From the NCBI RefSeq assembly GCF_001536285.1, contig NZ_FAOZ01000012.1:62001-126000 (forward strand): DNA of 64,000 nt, read 5' to 3'. Positions 50,672 to 60,183 of the stretch are shown here, piece after piece. A program made the position numbers and the translations under genes. The notes under the pieces were generated by a model. That model was given only the letters and a program-made list of their open reading frames with translations, made no database searches and was not told the DNA's origin. Every line of letters starts with the position of its first letter. Within the stretch, counting starts at the first letter, position 1. Source of the DNA: Parafrankia irregularis (GTDB lineage: Bacteria > Actinomycetota > Actinomycetes > Frankiales > Frankiaceae).

Positions 50672-52150
50672 CTAGTAGATGTTGAAGCGCTGGTTCCAGC
50701 CACCGCGGCAGTCCCAGACCTGCAGCAGCGCGCCGTCGCCGTGGTTGACGCCCGTGACGTCGAGGCAGCGCCCGCTCTGCAGGTTGACGAGCTCAACCCA
50801 CTTCGCGCGGCTGCCCGACGACTCGACCGGGACGGCGACCCAGTACTGGTTGGGAGTGCCGTTGCACCGCCACTGCTGCACACGGACACCGTTGCCCGCC
50901 GGCACGTCTGTCGCCATGTCCAGGCACTTGCCGGAGTTCCGGTTCACGAGCCGGTAGTAGGGATGACCCTGGTGGGTGCCCTTCCGCTCGATGGTCCAGT
51001 ACTGCTGCGAGTTCCCGTTGCGCTGCCACAGCTGGACCCGCGCCCCGTCCGTCAGGGCGCCGTCCTTCACGTCGAGCACCTTGGGACCGACGCCCCCGCT
51101 CGGCGTCAGCACGCTCACCCAGGTGGTGAGCGCGTTGTTCCCTGGCTGCGGCGCGTCCGGAGCGGGCTTGGTCGGGCCTGGCGTGCCGGGGACCGGGGCC
51201 TCGCCCAGGTAGGGGATCGCCCTTGCCACGCCAGTACCCAACAGCTTGCCCAGGTACGAGCTCAGAAAGGAGTCCAGAGTGGCGGGGTACACACCGATTT
51301 TGCCGAACTTGTTGAAGTAGGCGATACCGATATCAACCGCGAGTTTGTCGCCGCTGTCCGTTCCGCCGGTTCCGGGAAGCTGGTGTGCGTACCGCAGGAC
51401 GTCCGCCTTGAAACCGGCGGCGCGGCCGACGTAGCCGTAGTGGAAGTTGGACCAGAAGTCGTGGGACAGCAGGTAGGGACGGTCGTACCACTGGAAGTAG
51501 AGACGACCGTTCTCCCGTGAATAGCTTGAGCCCAGGAAATCTCTTTCAATAAAGGGTTTGTGGTCCCACGGACCTCCAGGCCGCACCTGAAGAGCCCACA
51601 GCTGCAGGGACTTCGGGGTCGCCAGCGCGGGATAGCTGCGCTGAATCTCCTGGAAAACCGAACTCCTCAGGTTTTTCGCGACCTCCGCCGACATCCAGTT
51701 CAACAGCTGTGTGTGAACGGGGATGTCGTCACAGTTGATCCACGGGCTGATCTTGTTGACAGGCACAGCACATCTGGTGGTCTTGACAAGCTTTCCAGCG
51801 GCATCACGCCATTCGATGCGGACGATTCCCTTGAACCACAGGTTCCGCAGCTCCTCGCATTCTCCTCCGCCGCGCAGGTAGACAGGCCGGGTGGTTCGCG
51901 GCTGATCTCTGTCATCGATTCCCACTGCCACCGCGGAACCGCCGGGCCGGCCACTGACCGCGGAATCGCGCGAGCAGAACCTTATCTGCTGCCCGTTGGA
52001 CGCGGCCTGCGCCGTGCCGGCGACAGCGAGCGCGCCACCGCCGAACAGCCCGAGAATCAGCGTGGCGGTCAGCAGCTGACGGAGCGGCCTTCGGCAGGTG
52101 CCGGGTAACCGCTGCCGGTCACGTCGGCGGCGGTGCGGATTCTGACGCAT
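50672..52150 (-). CDS. Secreted protein with probable type-44 toxin domain and ricin-B lectin domain
   Basis: A 492-residue secreted protein. A basic signal peptide (residues 1 to about 50, GTAQA) precedes a region that includes GPWDHKPFIERDF, YDRPYLLSHDFWSNFHYGYVG and RAAGFKADVLR, the signature of the bacterial toxin 44 (Ntox44-like) domain family. A linker (TPGPTKPAPDAP) leads to a ricin-B type beta-trefoil with three QxW-type repeats (VQLWQRNGNSQQYW; VRVQQWRCNGTPNQYW; LLQVWDCRGGWNQRF), expected to bind sugar. ATG at 52150 follows GGAGGGGGACC. No recognisable immunity gene is adjacent. The toxin assignment rests on pattern only and no activity is shown. Confidence 0.75.
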   Translation of the reverse strand: MRQNPHRRRRDRQRLPGTCRRPLRQLLTATLILGLFGGGALAVAGTAQAASNGQQIRFCSRDSAVSGRPGGSAVAVGIDDRDQPRTTRPVYLRGGGECEELRNLWFKGIVRIEWRDAAGKLVKTTRCAVPVNKISPWINCDDIPVHTQLLNWMSAEVAKNLRSSVFQEIQRSYPALATPKSLQLWALQVRPGGPWDHKPFIERDFLGSSYSRENGRLYFQWYDRPYLLSHDFWSNFHYGYVGRAAGFKADVLRYAHQLPGTGGTDSGDKLAVDIGIAYFNKFGKIGVYPATLDSFLSSYLGKLLGTGVARAIPYLGEAPVPGTPGPTKPAPDAPQPGNNALTTWVSVLTPSGGVGPKVLDVKDGALTDGARVQLWQRNGNSQQYWTIERKGTHQGHPYYRLVNRNSGKCLDMATDVPAGNGVRVQQWRCNGTPNQYWVAVPVESSGSRAKWVELVNLQSGRCLDVTGVNHGDGALLQVWDCRGGWNQRFNIY

Positions 52151-52396
52151 GCAGGTCCCCCTCCTGGACGATGGACACCGACGTTGCCGCAGGCCGAGGC
52201 CGGTCAACCAGGCCTGGGGCGGGTTCCGTACGAGTCCGTACACCGCGGCGATCATCACCATCACGACATCTGGCCTGCTTGTGGCCGGTGTCGTCCCAGG
52301 TGGCAGGCATGAGGGCAGGCAGGCAGGGCCAACACACACGGGCACGGCGCTGCGGCGACAGCGGTGGAAGCCGCCGGGCTCCGGGTGCCCCGACTA

Positions 52397-55300
52397 TCAG
52401 GAGCAGATGTGCCGGTAGGAGACCCCCGGCGCGTACTTTCGCCATTCAGCCTCGTTGATCAGATCTCCGGCGGCCGCGCAGATCCGGTCGGCCAGGCGGT
52501 CGGCGTCGATTTCTCCCCACAGGTAGAGGGCGCTCCCGGCGGCGGCGGCCAGAATTTGTCCATCGCCGCTGAACTGCGCGTTCCAGATGGTCTCGTTCTG
52601 CGGCTGCATGATGACCAGGGTCCGCGGCTGCCGTCTTTTACTGACGTCCCACATCCAGATCTGGCCCGCGCTGGTCCCCGCGACCAGAGTCCGGGTGTCC
52701 GGGCTGAACGCCAGCGTCTGCAGGTACCCGTCCGGCCCGGTGATCGCGGGGCCGAGTGGCGACGGACTGCCGGGGTCGGTGATGTCCCAGAGCCTGGCGG
52801 TGCCGTCCGCGCTCCCGGCCGCGAGCGTTTTCCCGTCGGAACTGGTGGCCACCGAGTACGTGTAGTCGTTCGACACTTTGACTGGTACGCCGAGCCGAAC
52901 AGGGTGGCGCGGATCCCGGACATTCCACATGGTTACGGTGCCGTTGGAGTTCGCGGTGGCCAGAACGCGACTGTCCGGGGTGAACGCGATCTTGCGGATG
53001 GTCCCGGCGTCCGGGCTGATCGTCGCCCGCGGTCGCGATTCTCCGGCAGCGGTCGCGTCCCACAGGCGCACCGTGCCGTCCTGCCCCGTGCTGGCGAGCG
53101 TTCGCCCGTCAGGGCTGAATGCGAGGTCCTCGATCTGCTCGGCGTGGCCGGAAGCGAAGCTCCGGGTGAGGACGGGCCGAGCCGGAGCGGAGATGTCCCA
53201 CAGCAGGATGTTGTTGCCCTCGTGGGTGTTGGCCGCGAGGCTACGGCCGTCGGGGCTGACCGCGACGGAACCTCCCATGCGGTCGATGTCGGGCGGGGCG
53301 GCCAGCGGCTCTCCAGCCGGTGTCGGCCGGTTCGGATCACTGACGTCCCACAGGCGCAGGTCGACGCCACCGTCGGCGAGCAGCGGACGGCCGGAATGGA
53401 ATTCCAGCGAGGTGACCTTCCGGCCCGCCGTGGGGATGACGGCCCCCGGCACCACCCACCGACGGGCGATGGCGTCGGCGCTGTTGGTCATCAGCACCCG
53501 GTCGTGGTCACGGAACGCGACCGCGGTCGCGGGTTCCGGGTGCGGCAGCGAGAGCACGACCTGTTTGCTGGAGACATCCCAGATCTGCACTCCGGTCTCG
53601 GTGCCGGCGGCGGCGAGCTGCCTTCCATCGGAGCTGAACGCGACCGCGTTGATCCATCCCGTTCCGTCGAGTTTTCCGGCTGGCACCGGGTGAACGGGAT
53701 CCATCGTCGTCCACAGGTACACCGCGCCGTCGTTCACTCCTGCGGCGAGTGTGGCCCCGTCGGGAGCGAAGGCGACGGCATTCACCCGGCTCGGCGCCGG
53801 CAGCGCCCCACCCACTGGGCGGGGGTGCCGCCGATCCGTGAGATCCCACAGCCGGACCGCGTTGTCCGCGTCAGCGGCCGCCAGCAGCTTCCCGCCAGGG
53901 TGGAAGGCGAGGGACTGCACGCTCCCGCCCGCCCCGGTGAGCGCGGGCCCCAGGGTGGTGGGGTGTTCCCGTTCGCTGATGTCCCAGAGGGTGATGGTCC
54001 TGTCGCGGCTGCCGGCGGCCAGCGTCGTGCCATCGGGGCTGAACTCGACGGCCAGCACCCGGTCGGCCGGGCCGGTCAGCGGCTTGCCCAGCGGTGCGGG
54101 TCGGGCCGGATCCGTGACGTCCCACAGCCGCACCGTGTGGTCGCCGGAGCCGGTCGCCAACGTGTTGCCATCCGGGGAGAACCCCACCGCATAGATCGGG
54201 GCGGTGTGCCCGACCAGCCGGGCGCCCAGCCGAACCGGTCTGCCGGGGTCACGCAGATCCCACAGCAGGACGTCGGTGTCGGCTCTGGCCGCGCCGGCCG
54301 CCGCGAGCAGGGTGCCCTCGCCGTTGACGGCGAGCGCCTGCAGCAGCCCGCTCGGGCGAACCATCCGGGTGACGGCGGGCAGGCCCGACGAGGCGATCAG
54401 GCTGGAACGTGCCTCCACCGTGCGCGCGATCCGGTAGGCGGCGACCGCCAGCTGCGCCGCCATCGCGGGGTCGCTGGCGCGCAGCCGGTCCGCGGTTCCG
54501 GCGATCTGCCGCGAGATCGCCAGGTTGCGGGACCGCTCGGCGACCGCGCGCTGCTGGACCGAGTAGACCGTGGTGGCCCCGGTCACCAGCACCAGCACCG
54601 CAAGAGCCGCCGCCAGCCGCCGCAGCCGCCGGGCACGGCGGCGCTCGAGCCGGCGCTCGGCCTGGCCGGCTTCCACGCTGGCGTCCAGGAACCGCTGCTC
54701 GGACTGGTTGAGCTCGCCGCGGCGGCCGAGTCTGTCGGCCCACTCGACGGCGGCCGCGAGCCGCACGCCCCGGTACAGCGCGCCCGGATCGTGGCTCGTC
54801 GCCTGCCAGCCCGCGGCGGCTTCGGTGAGCTGCCGGTGGATCCGCTGGCCGGCGCGGTCGGTGTCGATCCACTGCCGCAGGCGCGGCCAAGCCCACAACA
54901 GGGCCTCGTGACTGATCTCCACGCCCTCGGCGTCCGCGGTGACCAGCCGTTGCTCGACATACCGCCGCAGGACGCCACTGCTCGCCACGTGCAGCGGATC
55001 GTCGGGGGTGCCGATCAACTCCTCCAGCCGCACCCGCCGACGGGTGTCAGGGGTGTCCTCGCCAACCTGGACGAGCCGCCGGAAGAGGCGCCGCGCCAGG
55101 TCCTTCTCCGGGTCCGTCAGCTGGGTGTAAAGGGAGTCCGCGGTCTGGGCGACGGCGCCTCGGATCCCTCCCGTCGCCGCGTAGTCCTCCACGGTCATGG
55201 TGCCTCGCCGGCCGTGTTCCCAGGTCGCCAGCAACGCATGGGACAGCAGCGGCAACGTGCCCACGTCGTGCGCGCTGCCGGCCAGGCCGGACCTGCCCGC

Positions 55301-56413
55301 GGCCGGTGCCAGCTCGCGCAGCAGCAGGTGGACGAGCCCGTCCTCGGGGACCAGGCCGGCCAGCCGGGCTGGCTCGGTGATGGCCTTCCGCAGGTCGTCG
55401 TCACCGAGCGGGCCGACCACCACCTGATCCCGTTGCAGGGCGAGCGCCAACTCGGGCCAACGCAGCGCGGTCGGGTAGAAGTCCGCCCGCATTCCGATCA
55501 CCACGCGGATCGACGCGCCCCCGGCCCGCTCCTCCGCTCGTGGTGAGCAGGACGCCAAGGCCTGCAGGATCGAGACGAAGGTGCCGCGCTCCTCGTCAGC
55601 ACCGCGCTCGCCGTCAGCACCGCGCTCGCCGTCCCCGGCGGCGAACAGCTGCTCGAACTGGTCCACCACGATCAGCAGCGAGTTGGGCAGGGTGCCGCTG
55701 AGCCGTTCGGCGTAGGCCTCCGGCTGGGTCCTCAGCTCCGCCTCGACAGATTCCGGTGTCGCCGCTGTAGCCTCGCCGAGCAGCGCGAGCTCCGCCGCGA
55801 TCCCGGCGACGGGATGCGCCCCCGGCGTCATCAGGAGATACCGCCATGGCTGTCCGTGCGGGCTGTTCGAGGTGTTCGGGGCGCACAGCGTGGCTATCAG
55901 CCCCGCTCGCAGGACCGAGGACTTACCCGAGCCCGAGGGGCCGACCACCATCAGCGGACCATCCGGCGGGTTCGGGCCCGCGACCCTTTCCACCAGCGTG
56001 GCGGTCAGCCCGGCGCGGCCGAAGAACCAGTCGGCATGCTCAGGCTGGAACGACTCCAGGCCACGATAGGGAGTCGGGCCCGCCGGCCGTCCGAGCGGCC
56101 GACGCAACCGCTGCCAGCAGTCGATCCACTCCTGCTGACCGGTCCCGGAGACCCCGCACGCTTCCAGCAGGCCGAGAAACAGCTCCTGCTGCGACACCGT
56201 CGGGAGATGGCGGCCCGTGCACCAGCCGCCCACCGTCCCCGCCGGGACGGCTCCCCTGCGCGCCAGATCCCGCACGGACAACCCGGCGGCCTCACGCAGC
56301 CGCGTCAGCGCGTTGCCGAAGTCCTTTTTCGTACGCACGAACGCCAGGTCCGCGTGCGCCCTGCCCTCGTGCGACGTGCCCTCGCTCAACCCTGCCGCCC
56401 CAGCTGTGCCCAC
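52397..56413 (-). CDS. HTH-nSTAND1-WD40 signalling NTPase with transmembrane segment
   Basis: About 1338 residues. Residues 31-90 are an XRE-like HTH (LREAAGLSVRDLARRG, GGWCTGRHLPT). An nSTAND1 NTPase follows: PYRGLESFQPEHADWFFGR, Walker A GPSGSGKSS (158-166), Walker B LLIVVDQFEQLF. A transmembrane segment (LAAALAVLVLVTGATTVYSV) precedes a WD40 propeller array in which VGFSPDGNTLATGSGDHTV and LWDVTDPARP type repeats recur about 14 times over the last 650 residues. Such proteins are regulatory switches in development and conflict. GTG at 56413 is the longest start; TTG or GTG codons up to 25 codons later are possible. It is followed 246 bases later by the secreted toxin-like gene. Confidence 0.9.
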   Translation of the reverse strand: MGTAGAAGLSEGTSHEGRAHADLAFVRTKKDFGNALTRLREAAGLSVRDLARRGAVPAGTVGGWCTGRHLPTVSQQELFLGLLEACGVSGTGQQEWIDCWQRLRRPLGRPAGPTPYRGLESFQPEHADWFFGRAGLTATLVERVAGPNPPDGPLMVVGPSGSGKSSVLRAGLIATLCAPNTSNSPHGQPWRYLLMTPGAHPVAGIAAELALLGEATAATPESVEAELRTQPEAYAERLSGTLPNSLLIVVDQFEQLFAAGDGERGADGERGADEERGTFVSILQALASCSPRAEERAGGASIRVVIGMRADFYPTALRWPELALALQRDQVVVGPLGDDDLRKAITEPARLAGLVPEDGLVHLLLRELAPAAGRSGLAGSAHDVGTLPLLSHALLATWEHGRRGTMTVEDYAATGGIRGAVAQTADSLYTQLTDPEKDLARRLFRRLVQVGEDTPDTRRRVRLEELIGTPDDPLHVASSGVLRRYVEQRLVTADAEGVEISHEALLWAWPRLRQWIDTDRAGQRIHRQLTEAAAGWQATSHDPGALYRGVRLAAAVEWADRLGRRGELNQSEQRFLDASVEAGQAERRLERRRARRLRRLAAALAVLVLVTGATTVYSVQQRAVAERSRNLAISRQIAGTADRLRASDPAMAAQLAVAAYRIARTVEARSSLIASSGLPAVTRMVRPSGLLQALAVNGEGTLLAAAGAARADTDVLLWDLRDPGRPVRLGARLVGHTAPIYAVGFSPDGNTLATGSGDHTVRLWDVTDPARPAPLGKPLTGPADRVLAVEFSPDGTTLAAGSRDRTITLWDISEREHPTTLGPALTGAGGSVQSLAFHPGGKLLAAADADNAVRLWDLTDRRHPRPVGGALPAPSRVNAVAFAPDGATLAAGVNDGAVYLWTTMDPVHPVPAGKLDGTGWINAVAFSSDGRQLAAAGTETGVQIWDVSSKQVVLSLPHPEPATAVAFRDHDRVLMTNSADAIARRWVVPGAVIPTAGRKVTSLEFHSGRPLLADGGVDLRLWDVSDPNRPTPAGEPLAAPPDIDRMGGSVAVSPDGRSLAANTHEGNNILLWDISAPARPVLTRSFASGHAEQIEDLAFSPDGRTLASTGQDGTVRLWDATAAGESRPRATISPDAGTIRKIAFTPDSRVLATANSNGTVTMWNVRDPRHPVRLGVPVKVSNDYTYSVATSSDGKTLAAGSADGTARLWDITDPGSPSPLGPAITGPDGYLQTLAFSPDTRTLVAGTSAGQIWMWDVSKRRQPRTLVIMQPQNETIWNAQFSGDGQILAAAAGSALYLWGEIDADRLADRICAAAGDLINEAEWRKYAPGVSYRHICS

Positions 56414-56657
56414 AGGCCCGTCACGACCGCCCGGCCCGCAATGTCAGGAGACGCGACGTTAGCCCCGCATGTCGGGGCGGGACGTCAGCTTTCGGCGACT
56501 TTGGCGCTACCCGGCCACCTGTTCCGCCGGCCGGTGAGCCCGCGGACGGCAGGCCCCGAGAAGGCCGTGCGCGAGCGGCGGTCGCACCAGATCCTTGGAA
56601 GGACGAACAAGACAACGCGGGACATCACATCCCGCGCTCATGGCTGGAGGAAGCCCG

Positions 56658-57794
56658 GTGACCCCGCCCCCCGACACGTCCGACACACCCACCCCCGGAG
56701 CTCCCGGAACGGGCCGAACGCCCGGAGCACCTGAGCCCAGGGGGACATCCGAGATCGTGTCGTCGGTGCAGGGGCGGGTCGGGCGGCTGACGCTCAACCG
56801 GCCGAAGGCGATCAACGCCCTGAGCCATCCCATGGTCAACGCGATGGACGCCGCGCTGCGCGACTGGGAGCACGACGACCAGGTGGACGCCGTCCTCGTC
56901 GACGGTGCCGGTGAGCGCGGGCTGTGCGCCGGCGGCGACATCCGCTCCTTCCACGCGGACGCCTGCTCCGGCGGCACCGGGTCGCTCGGCTTCTGGGCCG
57001 ACGAGTACCGCCTCAACCACCGGATCAGCAGCTACCCGAAGCCCTACATCGCGCTCATGGACGGCATCGTCATGGGCGGCGGCGTCGGGATCTCCGCGCA
57101 TGGCGGCGTCAGGGTCGTCACCGAGCGCACCAGGCTCGCCATGCCCGAGGTCGGCATCGGCCTGGTGCCGGATGTCGGTGGCACCTGGCTGCTCGCCCGG
57201 ATGCCCGGCGAGTCGGGCACCCACGCCGCGCTGACCGCGGGCCACCTCTCCGGCGCGGACGCGCTGTACGCGGGCCTCGCCGACCACTATGTGCCCAGCG
57301 AGCGGCTGCCCGCGCTCATCGACGCGCTCACCGCGACGGCCGACGCCGGCAACCCGGCGAAGATCGTCGAGGAGTTCACCGCAGCCCCGCCGCCCAGCGC
57401 CCTGGAAGCGGACGCGGACTGGATCGACGCCTGTTACGGCGCCCCGACCGTCGAGGCGATCCTGGCCCGGTTGCGTGAACACGGCGATCCCGCCGCCGCG
57501 GCTGCCGCCACCGAGATCGAGGGGAAGTCACCGACCGCGCTCACGGTCACACTGCGGGCGCTGCGCGCCGCGGCCGGGCTGCCGGACCTGTGGTCGGCGC
57601 TGGTCACCGAGTTCCGCGTCTCCAGTGCCAGCCTGCGCTCCCACGACCTGCGCGAAGGCATCCGCGCCCAGATCATCGACAAGGACCGCAGCCCCCGCTG
57701 GAACCCGCCGACCCTGGCCGAGGTGTCGCAGGAGCAGGTCAGCGTGTTCTTCGCCGTGCCGCCGACCGGCGACCTGCGGCCCCACGAGGGATAG
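56658..57794 (+). CDS. 3-hydroxyisobutyryl-CoA hydrolase-like crotonase
   Basis: A 378-residue crotonase of the 3-hydroxyisobutyryl-CoA hydrolase type. The long N-terminal tail (1-30) is Pro/Thr-rich. NRPKAINALSHPMVNAM, the oxyanion segments RGLCAGGDIRSFHADA and MDGIVMGGGVGISAHG, and MPEVGIGLVPDVGGTWLLAR with the catalytic Glu are clear; the C-terminus (SPTALTVTLRALRAA; PRWNPPTLAEV) is the hydrolase-specific extension. GTG at 56658 is preceded by TGGAGGAAGCCCG. Acts in valine or branched-acid catabolism, or on the local pathway. Confidence 0.9.
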   Translation: MTPPPDTSDTPTPGAPGTGRTPGAPEPRGTSEIVSSVQGRVGRLTLNRPKAINALSHPMVNAMDAALRDWEHDDQVDAVLVDGAGERGLCAGGDIRSFHADACSGGTGSLGFWADEYRLNHRISSYPKPYIALMDGIVMGGGVGISAHGGVRVVTERTRLAMPEVGIGLVPDVGGTWLLARMPGESGTHAALTAGHLSGADALYAGLADHYVPSERLPALIDALTATADAGNPAKIVEEFTAAPPPSALEADADWIDACYGAPTVEAILARLREHGDPAAAAAATEIEGKSPTALTVTLRALRAAAGLPDLWSALVTEFRVSSASLRSHDLREGIRAQIIDKDRSPRWNPPTLAEVSQEQVSVFFAVPPTGDLRPHEG

Positions 57795-57920
57795 CCGGGG
57801 ACCGCCGGGGACAGTCGGGACGAAACGCGCCGAGCGGTCCTTCCCGGACGGCGGTCCACGAGCGCGCCGCACGGTTGAATGTGCCTATGGCACAGGCGAT
57901 TCGGGGGGCGTGGGAGCCAG

Positions 57921-58727
57921 ATGAGCAGTCCGGGTAACGGGACGCCCACGGGGCGGCGGATGGGTGTCGGGGAGATCGCCGCGCTGGTCTCGGCGATCGT
58001 CGCCGTGCTTGGTCTTCTGTTAGCGGTGTTCGGGGGGCAGCTCACCGGCGCCTCATCACCTGGCCGGTCCCTCGCCTATGGTGCCGACGCCCCTTCGACC
58101 TCGGCTGTTTCCGCGACGCCGACCGCTTCCGGGGCGCCGGCCGTCTCAAGGACTCCGGTTTTCGAGACGCCGGCCGATCCCGATTCCGCGGCGGCGGCCG
58201 TCGTGCCGACCTCGTTCGGGTCGGCCGCACCGGCCGGCTCCCAGGCCGCGGCGCCGCCCGCACTGCCGGCCGGCTGGCACCGGGTCACCGAACCCGACCT
58301 CACTGTCAGGTTCGCCGTGCCGGACGGCTGGAACCGGGTGACCAGGAACGAGCTCCAGAGCACCTGGCATTCCCCGGACGAGGTCCACGCCATGAGCGTC
58401 AAGCGGGACACCACGCACGGGTCGACACCCGAGAGCGCCGCCGCCGGGCAGCTCGCCTGGTACCGCAACACGGCCGAGTCCTCCATGGCCGATCTCAACG
58501 CCGGCAGCCACCCGATCCGGCAGGGCGGCAAGGACGCCCTCTGGCTGGAGATGGACTACCACTGGGTCGGCCAGGCCGAGCCGCGCAAGCGGGTCGAGCT
58601 GTTCGTGGCGGGCCAGGCAGGCCAGGTCTACCAGCTGCTCTTCGACACCGCGGCCACAACCGAGAAGCTGGCGATCCAACGGCAGATGTTCGACATCGCA
58701 CGCGAGCAGCTGCTGATCGACGCATGA
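57921..58727 (+). CDS. Hypothetical membrane-anchored extracytoplasmic protein
   Basis: A 268-residue protein. One transmembrane segment (IAALVSAIVAVLGLLLAVFGG, residues about 19-38) is followed by a long Ala/Ser/Pro/Thr-rich stalk (45-115). The domain at about 118-268 begins PAGWHRVTEPDLTVRFAVPDGWNRV and includes AMSVKRDTTHGSTPESAAAGQLAWYR and GKDALWLEMDYHWVGQ. A similar domain pattern occurs in extracytoplasmic parts of actinobacterial kinases. No catalytic motif seen. ATG at 57921 follows GGGAG. Confidence 0.72.
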   Translation: MSSPGNGTPTGRRMGVGEIAALVSAIVAVLGLLLAVFGGQLTGASSPGRSLAYGADAPSTSAVSATPTASGAPAVSRTPVFETPADPDSAAAAVVPTSFGSAAPAGSQAAAPPALPAGWHRVTEPDLTVRFAVPDGWNRVTRNELQSTWHSPDEVHAMSVKRDTTHGSTPESAAAGQLAWYRNTAESSMADLNAGSHPIRQGGKDALWLEMDYHWVGQAEPRKRVELFVAGQAGQVYQLLFDTAATTEKLAIQRQMFDIAREQLLIDA

Positions 58728-58767
58728 GACCGTCGGCGCGAGTCCGCGGCAGGGGCCGACCAGCATC

Positions 58768-58796
58768 TTGACACTCATCAGTGCCATTTCTAATGT
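58768..58796 (+). promoter_or_regulatory. Promoter of the 58869 amidohydrolase gene
   Basis: TTGACA (58768-58773), 17 bases, TAATGT (58791-58796): a strong sigma-70-type promoter. The operator motif 58792-58808 overlaps the -10 and start region, so binding would repress. Confidence 0.7.
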
Positions 58797-58808
58797 CGAG
58801 ATCGATAT
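58792..58808. promoter_or_regulatory. Operator of the catabolic regulon, site E
   Basis: On the minus strand ATATCGATCTCGACATT differs from ATATTGACGTCAACATT of site A at 4 of 17 positions. It overlaps the promoter of the amidohydrolase gene, about 16 kb from the regulator and the other sites. Confidence 0.6.
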
Positions 58809-58868
58809 CGATACCGAGGGAGCCGTCGCCGGGCGGCATCGGTCGGTTCCGAACGTGCGGAAAGGTCG

Positions 58869-60095
58869 ATGAGCGTGATCAGCATCAGTCCGGAACTGCC
58901 AACGATCTTCGACGCCGACAACCACTACTGGGAGACGAGCGACGCCTTCACCCGCCACCGCGACCCGAAGTACGCCGAGCGCGGCGTACTGGTGAAGGAG
59001 ATCGACGGGCGGATGCGCTACGTCGTCGGCGACGAGCCGCATCCCTGGATTCCCGGCCCCGGTGATGTCAACCCGCGGCCGCGGCCCGGCGCGCTGTACG
59101 AGTACTTCGCCGGCCGGGGCGCCAAGGCCGATGTGGCGCACATGCTCACCTGTGAACAGCCGGCCGATCATCCGGAGTGGTACAACCGGGACGCCCGCCT
59201 GCGGGTCATGGACGAGCAGGGCCTGGAGGCGATCTGGCTGTTCCCCTCCCAGGGCGTGTGCATGGAAGGCCCGATGCAGCCTGACATCGAGGCTGCGGTG
59301 GACATCTTCCGTGCCTTCAACCGCTGGCTGGACGACGACTGGGGCTTCGCCTACCAGAACCGGATCTTCGGCGTTCCCTACCTGACCCTGTCCGACCTGG
59401 ACAGCGCGATCCGGGAACTCGAATGGGCGATCGGGCGCGGCGCGCGCATCGTCACGATCCGGCCTGGGCCGGTCTTCACCGCCGACGGGACGAAGTCGCC
59501 CGCCGACCCGGTTTTCGACCCGTTCTGGGCACGTGTCGCCGAGGCCCGGCTGGTGGTGACGGCGCACGCCGGCTTCGACGAGGGGCACCGCGAGGTCGAG
59601 GACGCGATCGCGCACACCTGGGGCTATCCGAGCCGGCGGCGGGTGGGAAAGGTGTCGTCGCTCGCGTTCTACGAGCCTTTCGTGGACGCCCTCATGCACG
59701 AGCGCCGCATCCACGACTTCCTCGCCGCGCTGGTCTGCCACGGCCTGTTCGAGCGGCATCCAGGTGTCCGCTTCGCCTCCATCGAGAACGGCGGCACGTG
59801 GGTTCCGTCGCTGCTGCGGGTCCTGCAGCGCCTGCACAGCCAGAACCCGGGCATGTTCTCCCGCAGCCCGGTCGACCAGTTCCACGAGAACGTGTGGGTC
59901 TCCCCGTTCGTCGAGGAGACGGTCGCCGAACTGGCCCGGTCGGTGCCGGTGGAGCGAATCATCTTCGGGTCGGACTGGCCGCATGCCGAGGGCGTCGCCG
60001 AGCCGAAGGACTTCCTCGCCAACGTCACCGACTTCTCGGCCGCGGACCAGCGCAGGATCATGGCCGAGAACGCCCGGGAGCTGACCTTCGGATAG
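58869..60095 (+). CDS. Amidohydrolase-family (amidohydrolase_2-like) enzyme
   Basis: A 408-residue enzyme related to the 35303-36481 product. The D-x-H metal motif is in PTIFDADNHYWE (Asp17, His19). Later ligands are probably in VTAHAGFDEGH, CHGLFERHPGV and FGSDWPHAEG. ATG at 58869 follows AAAGG. The promoter at 58768-58796 and the operator at 58792-58808 place it under the same control as the 32.8-42.8 kb block, although it is 16 kb away. Reaction unknown. Confidence 0.9.
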   Translation: MSVISISPELPTIFDADNHYWETSDAFTRHRDPKYAERGVLVKEIDGRMRYVVGDEPHPWIPGPGDVNPRPRPGALYEYFAGRGAKADVAHMLTCEQPADHPEWYNRDARLRVMDEQGLEAIWLFPSQGVCMEGPMQPDIEAAVDIFRAFNRWLDDDWGFAYQNRIFGVPYLTLSDLDSAIRELEWAIGRGARIVTIRPGPVFTADGTKSPADPVFDPFWARVAEARLVVTAHAGFDEGHREVEDAIAHTWGYPSRRRVGKVSSLAFYEPFVDALMHERRIHDFLAALVCHGLFERHPGVRFASIENGGTWVPSLLRVLQRLHSQNPGMFSRSPVDQFHENVWVSPFVEETVAELARSVPVERIIFGSDWPHAEGVAEPKDFLANVTDFSAADQRRIMAENARELTFG

Positions 60096-60183
60096 CGCCC
60101 ATCCCGGTGGTCAGGCGCCTGCGTCCGGCGGCTCGGCGCCGTCCGGAAGTTCCGTGCTGAGACACGTATGCGGGCTATACGAG

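Noticed and set aside
52364-55546. 1060-codon plus-strand frame opposite the WD40 gene
   Set aside because: Repeats mirror the WD40 coding repeats; no domain signature; the minus-strand reading shows intact WD40 repeats.
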